Source of the DNA: DATCMU01 sp036563245
GTDB taxonomy: Bacteria > Pseudomonadota > Alphaproteobacteria > Rhizobiales > Devosiaceae
Assembly: GCA_036563245.1 (NCBI GenBank)
Contig: DATCMU010000036.1
Coordinates: 1-6,973 of the forward strand
DNA: 6,973 nucleotides
Reading direction: 5' to 3'
Numbering within the stretch: position 1 is the first letter of the stretch; every line of letters begins with the position of its first letter. Shown in pieces: positions 1 to 5,953 of this stretch. The notes under the pieces were generated by a model. The model was not told the origin of the DNA. It did not search any database and saw only the letters and a program-made list of their open reading frames with translations. A program made the translations under genes and the position numbers.

Positions 1-1382
1 GGGAACACCTTGTGCGGCACGAGGTCGTTTATTGCCGCTTCGTCCATGCCTGTCCGGCGCAACTCGTCGCGCACCTCCTCTGGCGTCTTGCCAAGCATCA
101 GCGCTTCGGATTGTGCAAGGCAGTTCGCCACCAGTTTGACATGGTGGGGCGGCAGGTCCTCTTGCGGATTGGCAGCGACCAGGAAATCGCAGGGGATCAC
201 ACTCGTTCCCTGGTGGATGAGCTGATAGAAGGCGTGCTGGCCGTTGGTGCCCGGCTCGCCCCAAATCACCGGGCCGGTATTCCAGCCCACTTGCTCGCCA
301 TTGAGGCGAACCTGCTTGCCATTGCTCTCCATGTCCTGTTGCTGCAAATAGGCGGCAAAGCGCGACAGGCGCTGATCGTAGGGCAGGATGGCGTGGGTAG
401 CGAAGTCCCACACGTTCCGATGCCAAACCCCCAGCAATCCCATTATGACCGGCAGGTTGGCCTCCAACGGCGCGGAAAGGAAATGCGCGTCCATGCCGGC
501 GGCGCCCTTGAGGAACCGCTGAAAACAGTCGAACCCAACAGCAAGTGCGACGGGCAGGCCAATCGCAGACCACACCGAATACCGGCCCCCCACCCAATCC
601 CAGAAGCCGAAGACCCGGTCCGCGCGAATGCCGAATTTCGCGCAAGCCTCCAGATTGGTGGAAACGGCTGCAAAATGGTCCGCTACCGCTGCTTCACCCA
701 ACGCCGCCGCAATCCACGCCCGCGCGCTGTGCGCGTTGGTCATCGTTTCGTCGGTGGTAAATGTCTTCGATGCCACGATGAAGAGCGTGGTCCGCGGATC
801 CAGCCGCTTCAGGGTATCGTGCATATGCGCCCCATCGACATTGGAGACGTAATGCACCCGAAGATCCGCCCGCGTGTATGGCTCGAGCGCGAGCGTGACC
901 ATGGCGGGACCGAGATCCGACCCGCCGATGCCAATATTGACCACGTCGGTGAACGCGCCACCCGTGCCGCGGATTTCCCCGTTGCGGACCGCATCCGAGA
1001 AACCCTTGATCTGCGCCAGAACCTCGCGGACGCCAGGCATCACGTCCACCCCGTCCACCAGCACGGGTTCACTCCCCTGATAGCGCAATGCCATATGCAA
1101 CACCGAACGGCCTTCGGTGGAATTGATCGGCTGCCCGGCCCACATTGCGTCGCGCCGCGCCTCGACGCCGGCCTTGCGCGCGATATCGTACAGCGCTGCC
1201 ATTGCTTCGGCATCAATTCGGTTCTTCGAGTAATCCAGGAGAATGTCCTGATAACGCACTGAAAATTGGCCAAATCTATTCTGGTCGTCTTTGAACATGT
1301 CGCGCATGTCTCGCGCCTGCAGCCGGCTCCTGTGTGCACCCAGGGCGATCAACGCGGCCTTGCGATCGAATTCAGACATCAT
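1..1382 (-). CDS. pgi: Glucose-6-phosphate isomerase (partial, C-terminus beyond window)
   Basis: Cytoplasmic enzyme that interconverts glucose 6-phosphate and fructose 6-phosphate in glycolysis and gluconeogenesis. The reading frame is open from 1382 to the window edge, giving 460 codons; the family is usually about 540-550 residues, so roughly 85 are missing. Numbering from the ATG at 1382, visible motifs are the NIGIGGSDLGP sugar-phosphate loop (149-159), SKTFTT (205-210), the PGI signature DWVGGRYSVWSAIG (262-275), QQQDMESNGK with Gln348 and catalytic Glu352, and GEPGTNGQHAFYQ with catalytic His383. The catalytic Lys and the second family signature should lie in the missing part. Two adjacent in-frame ATGs (1382 and 1379) follow an AAGGGA ribosome-binding site; 1382 is chosen for its 6-base spacing, and 1379 is nearly as good. 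It begins 12 bases after the tgt stop, so co-transcription with tgt is likely. Identification is firm; only the exact start is open. Confidence 0.96.
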   Translation of the reverse strand, partial: MMSEFDRKAALIALGAHRSRLQARDMRDMFKDDQNRFGQFSVRYQDILLDYSKNRIDAEAMAALYDIARKAGVEARRDAMWAGQPINSTEGRSVLHMALRYQGSEPVLVDGVDVMPGVREVLAQIKGFSDAVRNGEIRGTGGAFTDVVNIGIGGSDLGPAMVTLALEPYTRADLRVHYVSNVDGAHMHDTLKRLDPRTTLFIVASKTFTTDETMTNAHSARAWIAAALGEAAVADHFAAVSTNLEACAKFGIRADRVFGFWDWVGGRYSVWSAIGLPVALAVGFDCFQRFLKGAAGMDAHFLSAPLEANLPVIMGLLGVWHRNVWDFATHAILPYDQRLSRFAAYLQQQDMESNGKQVRLNGEQVGWNTGPVIWGEPGTNGQHAFYQLIHQGTSVIPCDFLVAANPQEDLPPHHVKLVANCLAQSEALMLGKTPEEVRDELRRTGMDEAAINDLVPHKVF

Positions 1383-1388
1383 GCAAGT

Positions 1389-1394
1389 TCCCTT
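1389..1394 (-). promoter_or_regulatory. Ribosome-binding site of pgi
   Basis: AAGGGA on the minus strand lies in the 12-base gap after the tgt stop codon, 6 bases before the ATG at 1382 and 9 bases before the ATG at 1379. It supports a start at this pair of Met codons but does not choose firmly between them. Confidence 0.6.
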
Positions 1395-2525
1395 CTAGTC
1401 GAGGGGCGGCAGGTCGCCCTTTTTCCAGTTCTCCCGCGTTGCATCGGCAAAATCTGCAAAAGCGCCGCGCTCTATGGCGGCGCGGGCGCCCTGCACCAGC
1501 TCCTGGTAGTACGCGAGATTGATCTGCGAGAGAATCATGGCCCCGAGGATCTCCTCGTTCTTGACGAGGTGATGCAGGTAGGCCCGTGAAAACCGGCGGC
1601 AATTCCCGTTCGGCGACTCCACGTCAAGTGGCCGCGGATCGCGCCTGTGGCGCGCGTTCTTCAGATTGATGCCACCAAAACGGGTATAGACATGTCCATG
1701 CCGGCCGGCGCGGGTGGGATGCACGCAATCGAACATGTCGATACCGCGGCCAATGGCCCCAAGGATATCATCGGGCTTGCCAACGCCCATCAGGTAGCGC
1801 GGCCTGTCGTCCGGCAGTTGCGGCGCGATCTCATCGAGCACGCGGAACATCGTTTCCTGGGGCTCACCAACCGCCAGTCCGCCGACCGCATAGCCGTCGA
1901 ACCCAATCTCGCGCAAACCGCGCGCGGACGCCGCCCTCAACTCGGCGTCGTCGCCTCCCTGCACGATACCGAACAGGGCCCTTTGCGGCTGATCGCCGAA
2001 CGCCTTCCTGGAGCGTTCGGCCCAGCGGAGCGAAAGCTCCATCGCCCGCGTCATTTCCTCACGCGATGCCGGAAGCGCGATGCATTCATCAAGCTGCATG
2101 ATGATGTCGGAATCCAGAAGCTTCTGGATTTCGATCGAACGCTCCGGGGTCAGCGAATAGGCCGATCCGTCGATATGGGAGCGGAAAGCGACGCCGTTTT
2201 CGTCGATCTTGCGCAGTTTTGCCAGAGACATCACCTGGAAGCCGCCGCTATCGGTCAGGATCGGCCGCTGCCAGTCCATAAACTCGTGCAGTCCCCCCAG
2301 CTCAGCGACGAGCTCGGCGCCAGGCCGCAACATCAGGTGATAGGTGTTGCCCAGAAGGATGTCCGCGCCAGTTGCGCGCACCTGTTCGGGATACATGGCC
2401 TTGACCGTTCCCGCCGTGCCCACCGGCATGAAGGCCGGGGTCTGAATATCACCACGCACCGTATCGATATGACCGCGCCGGGCATGTCCGTCAGTCGCGG
2501 TCAGCGTGAAGCGAAACGGCGTCAT
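1395..2525 (-). CDS. tgt: tRNA-guanine transglycosylase (Tgt), zinc-ligand variant
   Basis: Bacterial Tgt swaps the guanine at position 34 of GU(N)-anticodon tRNAs for preQ1, the committing step of queuosine formation. The protein has 376 residues, normal for the family. The TIM-barrel motifs are present: LTDSGGFQ with catalytic Asp92, MQLDEC (143-148), GIVQGG (186-191), VGGLAVGE (214-221), and FDCVHPTR with nucleophile Asp266. The SRAYLHHL segment (313-320) is also intact. The odd point is the zinc site. The usual Cys-x-Cys-x2-Cys is Ser304-x-Asn306-x2-Cys309, and the distal His of the usual IHNL..YYQ segment is Ile335, so only one of four ligands remains. Length and all catalytic residues are otherwise normal, so I take it as functional rather than decayed. 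The ATG overlaps the queA stop by four bases (ATGA), which implies translational coupling. pgi follows after 12 bases. Confidence 0.97.
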   Translation of the reverse strand: MTPFRFTLTATDGHARRGHIDTVRGDIQTPAFMPVGTAGTVKAMYPEQVRATGADILLGNTYHLMLRPGAELVAELGGLHEFMDWQRPILTDSGGFQVMSLAKLRKIDENGVAFRSHIDGSAYSLTPERSIEIQKLLDSDIIMQLDECIALPASREEMTRAMELSLRWAERSRKAFGDQPQRALFGIVQGGDDAELRAASARGLREIGFDGYAVGGLAVGEPQETMFRVLDEIAPQLPDDRPRYLMGVGKPDDILGAIGRGIDMFDCVHPTRAGRHGHVYTRFGGINLKNARHRRDPRPLDVESPNGNCRRFSRAYLHHLVKNEEILGAMILSQINLAYYQELVQGARAAIERGAFADFADATRENWKKGDLPPLD

Positions 2526-3604
2526 GTTTCCGGGCCTGCCCGGAACAACAGCGAGGCATCGCCATAGGAATAGAACCGGTATCCCGTCTCAATGGCATGA
2601 CGGTAGGCCGCGTGCATGGGCTCGAACCCCGCAAACGCGCTGACCAGCATGAACAGCGTCGAACGCGGCAGGTGGAAATTGGTCATCAGCACATCGACGG
2701 CGTGAAAAGCAAATCCGGGCGTGATGAAGATATCGGTATCGCCCGAAAATGGCTGCAACTCACCTGATCGGGCCGCCGTTTCCAGAAGCCGGAGGCTGGT
2801 CGTACCCACCGCCACGATCCGCCCCCCAGCGGCCTTTGCCGCCTTGAGCCGCTCGACGGTCTGGGGGCCAACCTCGCCCCATTCGGCGTGCATCCTGTGG
2901 TCGGCGATGTCGTCCACCTTCACGGGCAGAAATGTGCCGGCGCCCACGTGCAGCGTGACGCGCTCGATTGCCACACCCTTCTCAGACAGGCGGTTCAACA
3001 GGTCGTCGGTGAAGTGCAGGCCCGCAGTGGGAGCCGCCACCGCGCCATCATGCCGGGCATAGACGGTCTGGTAGTCCGTTTCGTCACGCGCCTCCACCGC
3101 CCGTTTGGCGCTGATATAGGGCGGCAACGGCATGGCGCCATGAGCCTTGAGCGCTTCATCGAGATAGGCGCCCGACAGATCGAACGCCAGGGTTATCTCG
3201 CCCGCCTCGCCCACCTCGGCAACCCGCGCGTCGAGCGTGCCGAGCAGGCAGGCCTTGTCGCTGGTCTCCCCGAACTTGATGACATCCCCCGGCTTCAACC
3301 GCTTGGCCGGTCGCGCGAAGGCCAGCCAGGTGGCGTCGTCAACCCTTTTGTGCAGGTTGCACGAAACCGAGGCCTGGTGCTCGCCCCGGAATCTCGTCCC
3401 CCGCAATTCGGCAGGAAGCACTCTGGTATCGTTGATGACCAGGACATCACCTGGTTGCAGCAGCTCCACCAGATCCGTGACTATACGATCCGAAAGCGCG
3501 CCGTCCGGGCCGACCACGAGCATGCGCGCAGAGTCGCGCGGCTCCACCGGATGCAGCGCAATCCGGTCGGCCGGCAAATCGAAATCGAAAGCATCGACGC
3601 GCAT
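2522..3604 (-). CDS. queA: S-adenosylmethionine:tRNA ribosyltransferase-isomerase (QueA)
   Basis: QueA transfers and isomerises the ribosyl moiety of S-adenosylmethionine onto preQ1 in tRNA, giving epoxyqueuosine; it acts directly after Tgt. The protein has 360 residues, typical for the family. Recognisable segments are VINDTRVLPAELRG (56-69), AFARPAKRLKPGD (95-107), MPLPPYI (158-164), APTAGLHFTDDLL (191-203), TLHVGAGTFLPV (217-228), AVGTTSLRLLE (265-275), TNFHLPRSTLFMLVSAFAG (308-326) and SYGDASLL (346-353). The frame is open further upstream to 3844, but that stretch runs inside the preceding cyclophilin gene and has no QueA similarity. MRVDAFDFDLPADRIALHP is the usual QueA N-terminus, so the ATG at 3604 is chosen. 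Its Shine-Dalgarno is poor: GGA about 11 bases away, or AAGG only one base away. It follows the cyclophilin stop by 32 bases and overlaps tgt by four. Confidence 0.97.
   Translation of the reverse strand: MRVDAFDFDLPADRIALHPVEPRDSARMLVVGPDGALSDRIVTDLVELLQPGDVLVINDTRVLPAELRGTRFRGEHQASVSCNLHKRVDDATWLAFARPAKRLKPGDVIKFGETSDKACLLGTLDARVAEVGEAGEITLAFDLSGAYLDEALKAHGAMPLPPYISAKRAVEARDETDYQTVYARHDGAVAAPTAGLHFTDDLLNRLSEKGVAIERVTLHVGAGTFLPVKVDDIADHRMHAEWGEVGPQTVERLKAAKAAGGRIVAVGTTSLRLLETAARSGELQPFSGDTDIFITPGFAFHAVDVLMTNFHLPRSTLFMLVSAFAGFEPMHAAYRHAIETGYRFYSYGDASLLFRAGPET
2528..2545 (-). other. Perfect inverted repeat over the tgt ribosome-binding site
   Basis: On the minus strand TTCCGGG and CCCGGAA flank a four-base loop CAGG. 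The repeat ends two bases before the tgt ATG, inside the last codons of queA. The 3' arm contains the GGAA that would serve as Shine-Dalgarno, and the loop carries an AGG nine bases from the ATG. In mRNA it could limit independent initiation on tgt until ribosomes finishing queA open it. The structure is visible; the regulatory role is inference. The same bases encode Phe-Arg-Ala-Gly-Pro-Glu, so chance is possible. Confidence 0.4.
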
Positions 3605-3636
3605 GCCTTGAAACGTCCAGCCTGACGCAGCCGCTG

Positions 3637-4113
3637 CTATGCCGCGTCCGCGGCCACGCGCATGGACACGATGTTGTCGGGCTCGCGCACCGGTTCGCCG
3701 CGCTTGAGCGCATCGATCGCTTCCATGCCCGAGATCACCTGCCCCCAGACCGAATACTGCCCGTCCAGCCACGGCGCATCCTTGAAGCAGATGAAGAACT
3801 GCGAGTTGGCGCTGTCGGGGCTGGACGACCGCGCCATCGAACACGTACCGCGCACATGCTTCTCGCGCGAGAATTCGGCCTTGAGATTGGGCTTGCTGGA
3901 CCCGCCGGTTCCGGTGCCGTGCGGGCAGCCGGTCTGTGCCATGAAGCCATCGATCACGCGGTGAAACACGATACCGTCGTAGAAGCCTTCCCGCGCCAGT
4001 TCCTTGATCCGCGCCACGTGGTTCGGCGCCAGGTCGGGACGCAGTTCAATGACTACATCGCCCTTGCTCGTGGAAAGAAGAATGGTGTTTTCGGGGTCCT
4101 TGATGTCGGTCAT
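3637..4113 (-). CDS. Cytoplasmic cyclophilin-type peptidyl-prolyl cis-trans isomerase
   Basis: Cyclophilin-fold PPIase that catalyses cis-trans isomerisation of Xaa-Pro bonds during protein folding. The protein has 158 residues and is a single domain without a signal peptide or membrane segment, so it should be cytoplasmic (PpiB-like). Active-site landmarks are FHRV (50-53, catalytic Arg51), FMAQTG (57-62), the bacterial GTGTGGS loop (66-72), NSQFFI (103-108) and WLDGQY (115-120, Trp115). An in-frame ATG at 4140 would add nine residues, but an AGGA ribosome-binding site sits 7 bases before the ATG at 4113, so that start is preferred. It is paralogous to the cyclophilin just upstream and shares DLRPDLAP-like, FMAQTG, SANSQFFIC and WLDG segments with it. 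It follows that gene by 77 bases, the second-largest gap in the window, in which I see no clear promoter. The symbol is left blank because PpiA/PpiB naming is inconsistent in alphaproteobacteria. Confidence 0.93.
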   Translation of the reverse strand: MTDIKDPENTILLSTSKGDVVIELRPDLAPNHVARIKELAREGFYDGIVFHRVIDGFMAQTGCPHGTGTGGSSKPNLKAEFSREKHVRGTCSMARSSSPDSANSQFFICFKDAPWLDGQYSVWGQVISGMEAIDALKRGEPVREPDNIVSMRVAADAA

Positions 4114-4120
4114 GTGTGGA

Positions 4121-4124
4121 TCCT
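4121..4124 (-). promoter_or_regulatory. Ribosome-binding site deciding the cytoplasmic cyclophilin start
   Basis: AGGA on the minus strand lies 7 bases before the ATG at 4113. The longer alternative start at 4140 would include this site in the coding sequence, and the extra residues (MRAKRQDPH) do not resemble the family, so the site argues for the shorter protein. Confidence 0.55.
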
Positions 4125-4190
4125 GTCTTTTGGCCCGCAAGCAAATGGCAGTCTGCGCTTGGCCAGATGCCGATGAGAGTGAATGGGTGC

Positions 4191-4808
4191 TTAATTGGCC
4201 GTCCCAGCCCCGGAGTCAACAAGGCGCATCGAAATGATCTTGTCCGGATCTTCGACCAGGCCGTTGCGATCGGCATCACCCTTCTTGATCCCGTCCACCG
4301 CCGACATGCCGGAAGTGACATATCCCACAACGGTATATTTCCCGTCGAGCCAGTCGGCATCGCCAAGACAGATGAAGAACTGGGAATTCGCGCTGTTCGG
4401 ATCACTGGTACGGGCCATGCCGATGACGCCGCGCTTGAAAGGCGTGTCGGTGAACTCGGCGGGCAGGTCTGGCAGATCCGAGCCGCCCGCTCCTGTTCCT
4501 GTCGGGTCTCCGGTCTGCGCCATGAACCCTGCGATCACCCGGTGAAAGACGAGCCCGTCGTAGAATTTCCGGTCGATCAGCGTCTTGAGCTGGGCGACGT
4601 TCCTGGGGGCCAGGTCGGGGCGCAGGTCGATATCCACCTCACCCCCATTGAGCTGCATGACGACCTTGACCGGAACGGTCGTACCGGATGCGGTTTGCGC
4701 ACCGCTTCCAGAACTGGATTCGGTCAGGTCGCGGCGCAACATCAACGCCATAGCCGCAACAAGAACAATCGCTGCCGCGAGTGCGGCGATCGGCGCATTG
4801 CGCTTCAT
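4191..4808 (-). CDS. Membrane-anchored or periplasmic cyclophilin-type peptidyl-prolyl isomerase
   Basis: A second cyclophilin PPIase of 205 residues. A short positive N-terminus (MKRN) is followed by a hydrophobic stretch at residues 5-24 and then RRD, with no clear Ala-x-Ala cleavage site. It could be an uncleaved anchor or a signal peptide; either way the catalytic domain should face the periplasm. A Ser/Gly/Thr-rich linker (about 30-45) leads to the cyclophilin domain (about 47-197), with VFHRV (87-91, catalytic Arg90), FMAQTG (95-100), GTGAGGS (104-110), NSQFFI (141-146) and WLDGKY (153-158). The likely role is folding of exported proteins. The ATG at 4808 follows the coaD stop by 10 bases, and its Shine-Dalgarno overlaps that stop, indicating coupling to coaD. 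The neighbouring gene downstream is its cytoplasmic paralogue, suggesting an ancient tandem duplication that split by compartment. Confidence 0.93.
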   Translation of the reverse strand: MKRNAPIAALAAAIVLVAAMALMLRRDLTESSSGSGAQTASGTTVPVKVVMQLNGGEVDIDLRPDLAPRNVAQLKTLIDRKFYDGLVFHRVIAGFMAQTGDPTGTGAGGSDLPDLPAEFTDTPFKRGVIGMARTSDPNSANSQFFICLGDADWLDGKYTVVGYVTSGMSAVDGIKKGDADRNGLVEDPDKIISMRLVDSGAGTAN

Positions 4809-4816
4809 GGCAAATA

Positions 4817-4821
4817 CCTCA
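4817..4821 (-). promoter_or_regulatory. Ribosome-binding site overlapping the coaD stop codon
   Basis: On the minus strand TGAGG combines the coaD TGA stop with a GAGG Shine-Dalgarno, 8 bases before the cyclophilin ATG at 4808. This arrangement suggests that ribosomes ending coaD translation can restart on the cyclophilin gene. Confidence 0.6.
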
Positions 4822-5310
4822 GGAAGATTTCAGGGCCTTGAGAACGACTGCAGGCACAAAGGCCGAAATATCGCCGTCCATCTGTGCGATCTGGCGCACC
4901 AGTGTTGCCGAAATATGGCGCACATGCGGGCTGGCCGGAACGAATACCGTCTGCAACTCCGGCGCCATCTGGGCATTCATGCCCACCATCTGCATCTCGT
5001 AATTGTAGTCGGTCGTGTCGCGCAGGCCACGGATAATCAGCCGCGCACCCAGCCGCCTGGCTGCCTGCACCGCGAGGCCGTTGAATTCGACAACCTCGAT
5101 TTCCGTCTCGGTACGCCGGGCAATCGGCTCAACCGTGTGCTTCAGCAAGGCCATCCTGTCGGCATGCGCCAGGAGTCCGGTCTTACTTGAATTGACGCCA
5201 ACACCCACGAAAAGCTTGTCGACAAGCCGGCACGCCCGCTCGATGACATCGAGATGACCGTTGGTGACGGGATCGAACGAACCTGGATAGAAACCGACGC
5301 GATTGCTCAT
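4819..5310 (-). CDS. coaD: Phosphopantetheine adenylyltransferase
   Basis: CoaD (PPAT) joins ATP and 4'-phosphopantetheine to make dephospho-CoA, the penultimate step of coenzyme A synthesis, in the cytoplasm. The 163-residue length is standard. It begins with the nucleotidyltransferase motif GFYPGSFDPVTNGHLD (6-21, with His19 in the T/HxGH-type element). It continues with NSSK (40-43), IIRGLRDTTDYNYE (92-105) and HISATLVRQ (132-140), the ISSTxVR-like motif; all are characteristic. The ATG at 5310 gives the canonical N-terminus MSNRVGFYPGSFDP. An in-frame ATG at 5364 lies inside the preceding exporter gene and adds residues unlike the family. There is no clear Shine-Dalgarno before 5310, and the exporter stop is 13 bases upstream, so initiation probably depends on translational coupling. 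The gene also lies just after an inverted repeat at the end of the exporter. Confidence 0.97.
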   Translation of the reverse strand: MSNRVGFYPGSFDPVTNGHLDVIERACRLVDKLFVGVGVNSSKTGLLAHADRMALLKHTVEPIARRTETEIEVVEFNGLAVQAARRLGARLIIRGLRDTTDYNYEMQMVGMNAQMAPELQTVFVPASPHVRHISATLVRQIAQMDGDISAFVPAVVLKALKSS

Positions 5311-5323
5311 GTTCAGGTTTTTG

Positions 5324-5947
5324 TCATGCCTTGTGTTGCAAGGCAAGCCAGAGCCCTGCACCAATCAGCACGATTCCGGATATCCAGCCCAGGCGCCGGG
5401 CGAAGGCACCCTTGAACAGTTGGCGCGCGCTGCCCGCCAGCAGGATGTAGCAGGTGTCTGTGGCCAGCGCCGTCGCGACCCAGATTGCCCCGAGGAACAT
5501 GACCTGCAGGGGTATGTTCTGCTCCCTGTCGATGAATTGCGGAATGAAGGCCCCGAAAAAGATGAACGCCTTCGGATTCGACCAGAGGACGGCAATGCCG
5601 CGAGCAACCTGCCGCCACAAACTCTCTGGCGCCCCGTCTCCTGGCGCAATTCCGGGCGGATGCCGGATCGTCTTGATCCCCAGCCAGATCAGATAGGCCG
5701 CGCCGGCCAGTTTGATCACATCGAACAGGGCGCCCATCAACTCCGCGACCACCCCCAATCCCAGAGCCAGCAACGCAATCATGCTCAACCGGCCCACAAC
5801 CGCCCCGGCCTCGACGCCAAGACCCGCCCTGACGCCGTGCGCCAGGGTATTCCCGATCAGGGCCGAAACGGTGACCCCCGGCGTTGCCATGACCGCCAGT
5901 GTAGCCAGCATGAAGGTTGCAAGGTCAGCGCCGTGAAGAAGCTGCAT
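5324..5947 (-). CDS. LysE/RhtB-family amino-acid exporter (second of tandem pair)
   Basis: Inner-membrane protein of 207 residues, the usual size for the LysE/RhtB superfamily, whose characterised members export amino acids such as lysine, threonine or homoserine. Hydrophobic segments are visible at about 8-32, 42-68, 70-92, 113-138, 146-172 and 186-204. The family segment LWSNPKAFIFFGAFIPQFI (121-139) is present, as is the YLIWLGIKTIR region (85-95). The first-helix PGPN motif common in the family reads Pro-Gly-Val-Thr here (23-26), which may alter substrate handling. The substrate cannot be told from sequence. The ATG at 5947 is six bases after the stop of the first exporter, with only a distant AAGG (11-base spacing), so coupled translation is likely. 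It shares GAAYLIW-, NPKA- and WLALQ-type blocks with its neighbour, indicating a tandem duplication that has since diverged. Confidence 0.92.
   Translation of the reverse strand: MQLLHGADLATFMLATLAVMATPGVTVSALIGNTLAHGVRAGLGVEAGAVVGRLSMIALLALGLGVVAELMGALFDVIKLAGAAYLIWLGIKTIRHPPGIAPGDGAPESLWRQVARGIAVLWSNPKAFIFFGAFIPQFIDREQNIPLQVMFLGAIWVATALATDTCYILLAGSARQLFKGAFARRLGWISGIVLIGAGLWLALQHKA
5327..5345 (-). other. Perfect inverted repeat at the end of the second exporter gene
   Basis: On the minus strand TGCCTTG and CAAGGCA flank the five-base loop CAACA, covering the last codons of the exporter and reaching to one base before its stop codon. coaD starts 16 bases further on. No run of T follows in the direction of transcription (the following bases are A-rich), so it does not look like an intrinsic terminator. 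It could be an mRNA stability or coupling element, or chance. Confidence 0.35.
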
Positions 5948-5953
5948 TCGACA

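Noticed and set aside
12..1262. Long plus-strand open frame of 416 codons
   Set aside because: It lies wholly antisense to pgi, whose conserved motifs fix the coding strand. Its product is rich in His, Arg and Pro with no recognisable domain, as expected from the complement of GC-rich codons.
1647..2567. Plus-strand open frame of 306 codons opposite tgt
   Set aside because: It is antisense to a fully recognisable Tgt and has no family motifs or own gene context; a shadow of GC-biased codon use.
2888..3625. Plus-strand open frame of 245 codons opposite queA
   Set aside because: It mirrors QueA codons and shows no recognisable fold, membrane segment or ribosome-binding site.
3624..3648. Inverted repeat GACGC/GCGTC around the cytoplasmic cyclophilin stop
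   Set aside because: Only five pairs with a long, poorly pairing interior; not distinguishable from chance in GC-rich DNA.
3605..3844. Upstream extension of queA to 440 codons
   Set aside because: The added 80 residues overlap the cyclophilin gene in another frame and do not resemble QueA; the canonical N-terminus starts at 3604.
4114..4190. Promoter or terminator in the 77-base gap between the cyclophilins
   Set aside because: I found no convincing -35/-10 pair and only a CAAGC/GCTTG repeat with a long loop, too weak to call.
4116..4841. Plus-strand open frame of 241 codons opposite the exported cyclophilin
   Set aside because: It covers the reverse of a clear cyclophilin gene and both of its junctions; the product resembles no family I know.
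5327..5345. Intrinsic terminator between the exporter pair and coaD
   Set aside because: The stem is perfect, but no T run follows in the direction of transcription; the bases after it are A-rich.
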